From Chlamydiota bacterium (GTDB lineage Bacteria; Chlamydiota; Chlamydiia; Chlamydiales; SM23-39): a stretch of 5,200 nt of DNA. Below the pieces are notes generated by a model. It was not told the DNA's origin. It made no database searches and saw only the letters and a list, made by a program, of their open reading frames with translations. The translations under genes were made by a program, and so were the position numbers. This document shows positions 1 through 4,989 of this stretch, one piece after another. Location: NCBI GenBank assembly GCA_021772195.1, contig JAJFML010000185.1, positions 1-5,200 of the forward strand, read 5' to 3'. Each line of letters opens with the position of its first letter. Within the stretch, counting starts at the first letter, position 1.

Positions 1-179
1 TCACTAAAAGCAGCCTGTTCTCCAATCCCATTTGGGTAACTTCCGCTAGTGTTCACCCAATTCATTGAATCATCCCAATCAGTACCTGGAGCAGCTGTAT
101 TCCAAGAACCCGATGTAGCAAATCCCAATTGAGACATCACAACCATTGAGAGACCCAAAACGCAATTTCGTATCTTCAT
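1..179 (-). CDS. Secreted autotransporter-like (beta-helix) protein, N-terminal fragment
   Basis: This is the 5' end of a gene that continues past the left edge; 59 codons are visible. Reading from the ATG at 179-177, the protein starts with a typical Sec signal peptide: basic residues Lys2 and Arg4, a hydrophobic core at about residues 6-20, and a plausible signal peptidase I site after Ala21 (Gly-Phe-Ala). No lipobox Cys is placed for lipidation. The mature part has Trp26, Trp35, Asn40-Trp41, Tyr48-Pro-Asn-Gly51 and Ala57-Phe58. The pattern W...W....NW......PNG.G..A.F is the usual opening of the autotransporter-associated beta-strand repeat type of passenger domain, seen in outer-surface proteins of Gram-negative bacteria including some Chlamydiota. 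The start is supported by AGGAAAAGG just upstream. It is transcribed divergently from glgP. Export is well supported. The autotransporter assignment rests on a short pattern, since the beta-barrel that would confirm it is outside the window. Confidence 0.72.
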   Translation of the reverse strand, partial: MKIRNCVLGLSMVVMSQLGFATSGSWNTAAPGTDWDDSMNWVNTSGSYPNGIGEQAAFS

Positions 180-189
180 ACCTTTTCCT
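180..189 (-). promoter_or_regulatory. Shine-Dalgarno sequence of the secreted protein gene
   Basis: On the minus strand AGGAAAAGG precedes the ATG at 179-177, with the AGGA core about six bases from the start codon. It is the strongest ribosome-binding site in the window and fixes the start of the exported protein. Confidence 0.65.
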
Positions 190-258
190 AATCAATTATT
201 TTTTATTTTATATATGATAGATTCTAAATTTTTTTGCAACAAGCCACTCCCTTTTTTT

Positions 259-290
259 TTGAAAAGAAGAGCTTTCTTTAAAAAAATAAT
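259..290 (+). promoter_or_regulatory. Possible glgP promoter, weak
   Basis: TTGAAA at 259-264 matches five of six bases of the -35 consensus. The best-placed -10 candidates are poor or badly spaced: AAAAAT at 282-287 has a 17-base spacer, and AATAAT at 285-290 has a 20-base spacer. Either would give a short leader before the ATG at 314. The whole spacer is so AT-rich that chance matches are expected, so this is a candidate only. It lacks the TGTTATAAT element found before the three downstream hypothetical genes. Confidence 0.25.
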
Positions 291-313
291 GAGAATCTGT
301 AAAACAAATATTT

Positions 314-2878
314 ATGAAGAATGTCAACGATGCAGCCAATATCCTCATCCAAAAGATCCGTCACTATCTCATCGCAAATATGGGAAAACTGCTTAAAGAT
401 GCAACTCTAGAAGAGTTCTATCAAGCCTTTTCTCACTCGCTTCGAGAAGAGATCATGATCAATTGGACTGCCACAATGAAGACGATGGAGCAAAAAAGGG
501 CACGCACCGCCTATTACATCTCCATGGAATATCTTCCTGGCAGGCTGATGGATAACAATATCACTAATATTGGCGCTCTTGATGTTGTAAAAAGAGTTCT
601 CGAGATCACGACACACAACTTTCATGAACTAATGATCTCCGAGCCCGATCCAGGGCTTGGAAATGGAGGACTCGGAAGACTCGCTTCTTGCTATCTCGAC
701 TCGCTTGCAGCGGGAAGCTTTCCTGCATTTGGCTATGGCCTGAGATACCAATATGGTATTTTTGAGCAGGAGATGTGGAATGGCTATCAAGTCGAGAGAC
801 CTGACAGATGGCTTTTAAACCAAAACCCCTGGGAGTTTCGCAGGGATTCATTCTCCGCTCACGTTCACTACGCTGGAAGACCTGTTCCCGCAGTCAATTC
901 GCATGGTGATGAGGTCCTTTTACTCGAAGATTTTGAAGATGTCAGAGCCCTTCCCTATGATATTCCTATCATAGGCTATCCCAATAATTCCCACGATTTC
1001 TCCGTTATCACTCTAAGACTCTGGTCTACAAAGGAATCACCAAGAAATTTTGAGCTTCAAAGTTTTAACGCAGGCCAGCTAGATCAAGCATCCGAGAATA
1101 CCTCTCTCTCCGACGTTCTCTATCCTAACGATAACCACGATACAGGAAAACGCATTCGGTTAAAGCAAGAGTTTTTACTTGTCTCCGCCTCTCTGCAGGA
1201 CATCATCCGAAGACACCTACACGTCTATCAGACGATGGATGAGTTCGCTGATAAAACGCGTATCCAGTTAAACGACACCCACCCCTCACTTGTCATCCCT
1301 GAACTCATTCGCATTCTAACCAAAGACCACGACTACTCCTTTGATAAGGCCTGGGAGACAGTCCAAGAGACTTGCAACTACACAAACCACACGGTTCTAA
1401 AAGAGGCTCTTGAGGAATGGAATGAGCAGCGCGTGCACTACCTCCTTCCTAGGCAGTTTCACCTTCTTCAAAAGCTCAACCAAAGGTTCTGTGATCAGAT
1501 TAGACAAAAATTTCCCGGCGACGACGAGCGCTTAGCTCGCATGTCTTTTTTAGATGGCGGCCAAATTAAGATGGCAAACCTTCTTATCTATAGTTGCCGT
1601 CGGGTAAATGGCGTGGCAGCTCTTCATACGAACATTTTAAAAAACACCATCTTTCCCGACTTTTTCGAAATGTACCCCGAAAAGTTCATCAATGTCACAA
1701 ATGGCGTCACTCAAAGAAGATGGCTACTACATGCTAACCCAGAGCTTGCTGAATTTATCACAAAACATATCGATCAAGGCTGGATCAAAAATTTTGAAGA
1801 GATCAAAAAATTAGCAGATATTGCCTCCGATGCAAAAAACCAAGAAGAATTCTTAGCTATTAAGAAAAAAAATAAAGAGAGACTCATTGACTTTCTCCAT
1901 CATGAAAATCCAGTGCGAGATCCCAAAGGTAGAATAGTAGAACACTATCCCAGCCTAGACCCTGACGCTCTGTTTGATATCCAGATCAAACGAATCCATG
2001 AATATAAAAGACAGCTCCTCAATCTACTACACGTCCTTGTCCTCTATCAAGAGCTCAAAGAAAATCCTGAATCCAGAAAGATCAAGCGCCAAGTAATTTT
2101 AGGAGGAAAGGCAGCTCCTGGCTACCAAATAGCTAAAAACATCATTCAGTTTGCTTATATTCTTGCTCGCCAGATTAATAACGATCCCGATGTTAATCAA
2201 AAGCTTCGCCTCGCCTTTATTGAGAATTATAACGTCTCCGCAGCGCAAATTATTATCCCCGCAGCTGATCTCTCCGAACAAATTTCTACCGCTGGCATGG
2301 AAGCATCCGGAACAGGAAATATGAAGCTCTCCATCAATGGCGCACTAACCATTGGCACCGATGATGGCGCTAACATCGAGATGAGAGAGTGCGTGACCGA
2401 TAAATGGTGGCCCTTTTGCTTTGGCGCTACATCCGAAGAAAATGCTGAGCTCAAAAAGTCTAGATCGTATCAGCCTGCGGAATATGCAAAAAACCTCAAA
2501 CTAAAAAAAGCACTAGAAGCTCTAAGAGATGGAAGTCTGACTATAGACGATAGTGAAAAAGAGAGCCTAACCACCTTACATAACTCCCTTCTAACCGGGC
2601 ACAACTCAAGCCTGCCCGACAAGTACTTTGTCCTAAAAGACTTTGAAGCCTACTATGAGGCTCAAAAACGCGTAGAAGAGCTCTATTCTACTCCAAACAA
2701 ATGGGCAGAATATGCCCTTCATAACATTGCAGGCATGGGGAATTTCTCCTCAGACACCTCTATCAAAAACTATGCTGCCAACATCTGGGAAATCGAGTCC
2801 TGTCCTATTGATAAAGAGTTACTTGAAAAAGTCCGTGAAGAGTACTCAGGCAAAGGCCCCTATACAAGCATCAATTAA
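314..2878 (+). CDS. glgP: Glycogen / alpha-glucan phosphorylase
   Basis: This 854-residue GT35-family enzyme removes terminal glucose units from alpha-1,4-glucan using inorganic phosphate, releasing glucose-1-phosphate. Family landmarks occur in order: YYISMEYLPGR in the N-terminal part, LGNGGLGR around 115-122, LNDTHP with Asp321, TNHTV with His359, VNGVAALH, KFINVTNGVTQRRWL, IKRIHEYKRQ with Lys559, Arg560 and Lys565, GGKAAPGY, and EASGTGNMK with the pyridoxal-phosphate Lys671. These correspond to rabbit muscle Asp339, His377, Lys568, Arg569, Lys574 and Lys680, so the active site looks intact. Length is a little above the usual 800-840 residues. ATG 314 is the first in-frame start after the TGA at 290-292 and keeps the conserved N-terminal helix, but no good Shine-Dalgarno is visible. 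No glgA, glgB or glgC is adjacent, and the nearest gene is divergent, so it probably forms its own transcription unit. A maltodextrin phosphorylase role cannot be excluded from sequence alone. An unusual Trp-Trp segment follows the cofactor motif. Confidence 0.97.
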   Translation: MKNVNDAANILIQKIRHYLIANMGKLLKDATLEEFYQAFSHSLREEIMINWTATMKTMEQKRARTAYYISMEYLPGRLMDNNITNIGALDVVKRVLEITTHNFHELMISEPDPGLGNGGLGRLASCYLDSLAAGSFPAFGYGLRYQYGIFEQEMWNGYQVERPDRWLLNQNPWEFRRDSFSAHVHYAGRPVPAVNSHGDEVLLLEDFEDVRALPYDIPIIGYPNNSHDFSVITLRLWSTKESPRNFELQSFNAGQLDQASENTSLSDVLYPNDNHDTGKRIRLKQEFLLVSASLQDIIRRHLHVYQTMDEFADKTRIQLNDTHPSLVIPELIRILTKDHDYSFDKAWETVQETCNYTNHTVLKEALEEWNEQRVHYLLPRQFHLLQKLNQRFCDQIRQKFPGDDERLARMSFLDGGQIKMANLLIYSCRRVNGVAALHTNILKNTIFPDFFEMYPEKFINVTNGVTQRRWLLHANPELAEFITKHIDQGWIKNFEEIKKLADIASDAKNQEEFLAIKKKNKERLIDFLHHENPVRDPKGRIVEHYPSLDPDALFDIQIKRIHEYKRQLLNLLHVLVLYQELKENPESRKIKRQVILGGKAAPGYQIAKNIIQFAYILARQINNDPDVNQKLRLAFIENYNVSAAQIIIPAADLSEQISTAGMEASGTGNMKLSINGALTIGTDDGANIEMRECVTDKWWPFCFGATSEENAELKKSRSYQPAEYAKNLKLKKALEALRDGSLTIDDSEKESLTTLHNSLLTGHNSSLPDKYFVLKDFEAYYEAQKRVEELYSTPNKWAEYALHNIAGMGNFSSDTSIKNYAANIWEIESCPIDKELLEKVREEYSGKGPYTSIN

Positions 2879-2903
2879 AATTTTTATTAATATTACTACG
2901 TAC

Positions 2904-2933
2904 TTGTTTTTATATTTTTAATTATGTTATAAT
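2904..2933 (+). promoter_or_regulatory. Extended -10 promoter of the 145-residue ORF
   Basis: TGTTATAAT at 2925-2933 is a perfect extended -10 (TG, one base, TATAAT). TTGTTT at 2904-2909 could be a weak -35 with an 18-base spacer. Predicted transcription starts near 2940, leaving a leader of about 22 bases before the ATG at 2962. The 12-base string TTATGTTATAAT (2922-2933) recurs exactly upstream of the next gene. Confidence 0.6.
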
Positions 2934-2961
2934 TGTTTTTTTATTAAACCAATAAACAACC

Positions 2962-3399
2962 ATGCTTATAAACATCTCCGACATTTTTAAAGACATTAAT
3001 GTAGAATTAAAAAAAACATTAACAAATTTAAAGGCGCACAAAAGGATTCAGCTTCCAAAAGAACTCCAGGACCTCCTGAGGGAGTATAGCCAGATACTTC
3101 ATGAGTATCCCGAAGAGAATCTAGATATGATTTTAGAGTCTTTTGAAAGCGACGCTAGAAATATTCTAGACAAATACCCCTCAGAAGAGACAAAGGTAAG
3201 CCTTCCAATGCTTAAACTCCTTCTCTGCATTCTCATTGAAAAATTCGCCTTTAAGGCTTTGGATAATTGGGTAACAAATCACTCGAAAGGATATGCGTTT
3301 TTCAAAGTTTTTGTTGATGGCGATGAGATCTACCAATCTAAAAAAACCTCTGAAAGGATTCAGTACTTTGTAGAAAATGCCCGCTTACTTAATATTTAA
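2962..3399 (+). CDS. Hypothetical helical protein, 145 residues
   Basis: I do not recognise this protein. It begins at the first ATG after an in-frame TAA at 2953-2955; no Shine-Dalgarno is visible (the leader just upstream is AATAAACAACC). The composition is charged and helix-favouring: residues 10-75 are rich in Leu, Lys and Glu with amphipathic spacing. Residues 81-100 form a Leu/Ile/Phe-rich stretch interrupted by two Lys and one Glu, more like a buried helix than a transmembrane span. There is no signal peptide. It lies 83 bases after glgP but has its own extended -10 promoter, so co-transcription with glgP is not required. Codon use and a dedicated promoter argue that it is real. A chlamydial-type effector or regulator is conceivable, but nothing in the sequence shows it. 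Confidence 0.72.
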   Translation: MLINISDIFKDINVELKKTLTNLKAHKRIQLPKELQDLLREYSQILHEYPEENLDMILESFESDARNILDKYPSEETKVSLPMLKLLLCILIEKFAFKALDNWVTNHSKGYAFFKVFVDGDEIYQSKKTSERIQYFVENARLLNI

Positions 3400-3419
3400 T
3401 ACAGCATTACTATTAAATA
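3393..3419. repeat. AT-only inverted repeat over the stop codon of the 145-residue ORF
   Basis: TATTTAATA (3393-3401) is followed after nine bases by its exact reverse complement TATTAAATA (3411-3419). The left arm contains the TAA stop at 3397-3399. The stem is nine A-T pairs and has no T-tract after it, so it is a poor intrinsic terminator; it lies next to the following promoter. In sequence this AT-rich, a repeat of this length can arise by chance. Confidence 0.4.
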
Positions 3420-3430
3420 ATATAAACTTA

Positions 3431-3439
3431 TGTTATAAT
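3431..3439 (+). promoter_or_regulatory. Extended -10 promoter of the 213-residue ORF
   Basis: TGTTATAAT here is a perfect extended -10 located 33 bases before the ATG at 3473; predicted transcription starts near 3446. The region at the usual -35 position (around 3411-3416, TATTAA) has no clear consensus, as expected for extended -10 promoters. TTATGTT (3428-3434) is mirrored by AACATAA (3456-3462), flanking a 14-base palindrome at 3435-3448, so the core lies inside a larger dyad. Confidence 0.58.
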
Positions 3440-3472
3440 AATTATTATTTATCACAACATAACAATTAATAT

Positions 3473-4114
3473 ATGGTTGTCCAGGTTAATCGAGAATATT
3501 TAGCTCCCTACATAGCTCAAATACAAGAAAATGGCAAAAAAGACTCTATTTTAACGGTCTTTAAATCTTATGTACGCTCTCAAGGGACTTATACCTCTGA
3601 GAACAGCGAATATAGATTCACAGCTAAAAATACCTTTGCCTCCATCTTGCCCGGGGCCCTCTACTTCACTTTCTGGAAATTACCAAAATCTGCTCTCATA
3701 TCTCTGCGCTATTTATTTCTAGGGAAGGACTATGCTGAAGACTATTTAAAAAAAGATTATCAAGCGAATTCCTTCGTAGAAAAGGCTTTAACTCTTACTG
3801 GCATTACAGGCCTTCTAACACGCCTTATTTCAGCACCGCTAATTTTTCTACTTCTACTATGGGAATCTTTAGTTGATATTTTCGAGAACAGCTTCCGCCA
3901 GTTTAAATCTCTCGACAGACAGCAGGTTAACCCGCTCCCTCCAGAGTTAGACGCAGCTCTAGATCCAAGAGAGAGAGAGAATGCAGCTCCCTTAGAAGAG
4001 ATAGCCCCTCTTGAAAACAACCAGCCAGCCCCTTACTCTATCAAAAACGCGTTGGTGAAACTTTTGCTAATTGGTGCAGCCGCCTGCCTAAGCCGCGCCG
4101 CAGGCGCTATCTAA
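3473..4114 (+). CDS. Hypothetical membrane-associated protein, 213 residues
   Basis: I do not recognise this protein. The ATG follows an in-frame TAA at 3467-3469, so it cannot start earlier; no Shine-Dalgarno is visible. Layout: a polar N-terminus (1-50), a hydrophobic region at about 54-83, a charged loop (84-104), a second hydrophobic region at about 105-137 with the core APLIFLLLLW, a Pro/Glu/Asp-rich and probably disordered linker (about 150-188), and a hydrophobic, Ala-rich C-terminal tail (193-213) ending Ala-Gly-Ala-Ile. There is no classical signal peptide. Two hydrophobic lobes without a signal peptide resemble the broad plan of chlamydial inclusion-membrane proteins, although here the lobes are further apart than usual. 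The spacing Leu-x3-Phe-x-Gly, then Leu-x-Gly plus a long hydrophobic helix, is also seen in the convergent 196-residue protein, suggesting distant kinship. Membrane association is likely, but function is unknown. Confidence 0.72.
   Translation: MVVQVNREYLAPYIAQIQENGKKDSILTVFKSYVRSQGTYTSENSEYRFTAKNTFASILPGALYFTFWKLPKSALISLRYLFLGKDYAEDYLKKDYQANSFVEKALTLTGITGLLTRLISAPLIFLLLLWESLVDIFENSFRQFKSLDRQQVNPLPPELDAALDPRERENAAPLEEIAPLENNQPAPYSIKNALVKLLLIGAAACLSRAAGAI
4081..4106 (+). other. GC-rich hairpin inside the 3' end of the 213-residue ORF
   Basis: CGCCTGC (4081-4087) pairs with GCAGGCG (4100-4106) over a 12-base loop. A competing smaller hairpin, GCGCC-GCA-GGCGC, occupies 4095-4107. The stop codon TAA follows at 4112-4114 and no T-run follows, so this is not a standard intrinsic terminator. 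It is a local GC-rich island in AT-rich surroundings. Confidence 0.4.
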
Positions 4115-4230
4115 GACTGCCGAGACGAGACTCCTATCTTATAACTAAAAGCGCTTAAAATAACCAATTACAATGAAATCTTCATTACAGCAAGAGTAAA
4201 ATACCCCACAAGTTTAAACCCTAAAGAAGA

Positions 4231-4821
4231 TCAAGACGCATTAAAAAGAACTCTTTTTACAACCCTGGATAAAACTTTCTCACCTACTTCAAAGGACACG
4301 GGCTTAAGATCACTATAAATCTTTTGATTTGGCAAAGACATCATCAATTCATGCTGACGGTCATACTCACTTAAAAACCGAGGATTACCAACACTTTGAA
4401 TGTGGTAGAATCTCATATTAACAATACCAAAATGCGGAATAATAACTCCAACTGCCGAAGTAAGCGATTCTATAAAATCAAGCCCAGAAAGCAGCAAAGT
4501 TTCTTTAGCATTTAGCCATCTATCTTCGCGACCAGGGAAGATACAACCAAACACTAAAAGGGTAGCATAAGCCGCTCTTAATACAGAAGTTACACCTCTA
4601 AAGACTGCGTTTCCAAGACAGATAGCCCTTCCTCTGATACTCCCAAACCCCATTTGACTAGAATGGTTCCTTGGATGATGGAAAGCTACTCGTAACAAAA
4701 GATTTGTTACTTTGGGATCTTTATATATACCTGTTTGCATGGTCTCTGCACCTTCCACCGCAAGTTGATTTAATCTGTGTATATGAGGTAGTTGAAAACC
4801 CTCTCTTAAATTAAGAGACAT
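4231..4821 (-). CDS. Hypothetical membrane-associated protein, 196 residues
   Basis: I do not recognise this protein. It runs from the ATG at 4821-4819 to the TGA at 4233-4231. AAAGGG about five bases upstream is a fair Shine-Dalgarno, and the first in-frame stop upstream is TAA at 4866-4864. Layout: a polar N-terminus with several His and Arg residues (1-60), a hydrophobic region at about 67-95 broken by Arg75 and Arg82, the loop PGREDRWLNAKET (about 96-108), a second hydrophobic region at about 109-134 (LLLSGLDF followed by VGVIIP), then a polar C-terminal domain of about 60 residues starting RFYHIQSVGNPRFL. There is no signal peptide. The paired hydrophobic regions and the short charged loop between them parallel the 213-residue protein on the opposite strand. 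It is convergent with that gene over a 116-base gap. A lineage-specific membrane or inclusion protein is possible; function cannot be assigned. Confidence 0.72.
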   Translation of the reverse strand: MSLNLREGFQLPHIHRLNQLAVEGAETMQTGIYKDPKVTNLLLRVAFHHPRNHSSQMGFGSIRGRAICLGNAVFRGVTSVLRAAYATLLVFGCIFPGREDRWLNAKETLLLSGLDFIESLTSAVGVIIPHFGIVNMRFYHIQSVGNPRFLSEYDRQHELMMSLPNQKIYSDLKPVSFEVGEKVLSRVVKRVLFNAS

Positions 4822-4829
4822 AATTACCC

Positions 4830-4839
4830 TTTTTTTTTT
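4830..4839 (-). repeat. A10 homopolymer in the leader of the 196-residue ORF
   Basis: Ten consecutive T on the plus strand (A on the coding strand) lie between the predicted transcription start near 4848 and the AAAGGG ribosome-binding site. Length changes would alter leader length but not the reading frame. Confidence 0.6.
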
Positions 4840-4854
4840 AGTTTTAGTACAAGT

Positions 4855-4863
4855 ATTATAACA
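4855..4863 (-). promoter_or_regulatory. Extended -10 promoter of the 196-residue ORF
   Basis: On the minus strand TGTTATAAT reads from 4863 to 4855, a perfect extended -10, 33 bases before the ATG at 4821. TTTATA at 4883-4878 is a possible weak -35 with a 17-base spacer. Predicted transcription starts near 4848, giving a leader of about 27 bases. It shares ten bases, ATGTTATAAT, with the promoters of both plus-strand hypothetical genes. Confidence 0.6.
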
Positions 4864-4989
4864 TTATTTTGAATTAATATAAAATAATAACTTCACACTT
4901 AAACAACGAGCGCAATTACGTAAATAATTAACAATCAAGCAGTTGAGGTAAGTCACTAACAAGCAATAACTTAATAGAAAAAGATGGGG
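4864..4989. other. AT-rich spacer without a recognisable gene
   Basis: Stops are frequent, and no RNA gene was recognised. It holds the upstream side of the 196-residue gene's promoter and the 3' flank of the solute-binding-protein-like gene. No hairpin plus T-tract that would end that gene was found, so read-through towards the 196-residue gene, which has the same orientation, is possible. Confidence 0.5.

Noticed and set aside
214..396. 60-codon plus-strand reading frame overlapping the glgP start
   Set aside because: It runs through the AT-rich promoter region into glgP in another frame, has a Phe/Lys-rich low-complexity translation and no ribosome-binding site. The overlapping glgP frame is certain.
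407..2454. Several minus-strand frames of 60-81 codons inside glgP
   Set aside because: They are antisense shadows of a highly conserved coding sequence, with no recognisable domains or start signals.
2712..2921. 69-codon plus-strand frame across the glgP stop codon
   Set aside because: It overlaps the conserved C-terminus of glgP in another frame and ends in low-complexity AT-rich sequence.
2879..2961. Intrinsic terminator after glgP
   Set aside because: The spacer has many T residues but no GC-containing stem before them, so a terminator is not supported.
3760..4020. 86-codon minus-strand frame opposite the 213-residue ORF
   Set aside because: Ser/Arg/Gly-rich translation typical of an antisense shadow. 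The plus-strand frame has a promoter and a sensible membrane-protein pattern.
4115..4230. Bidirectional terminator between the convergent genes
   Set aside because: Only small symmetries are present (AAGCGCTT at 4149-4156; AATGAA/TTCATT at 4172-4186), none followed by a T-tract on either strand.
4242..4259. TAAAAAG/CTTTTTA hairpin near the end of the 196-residue ORF
   Set aside because: It lies inside the coding region, contains one G-C pair, and is explained by Leu-Phe codons. It is unlikely to form a stable structure.
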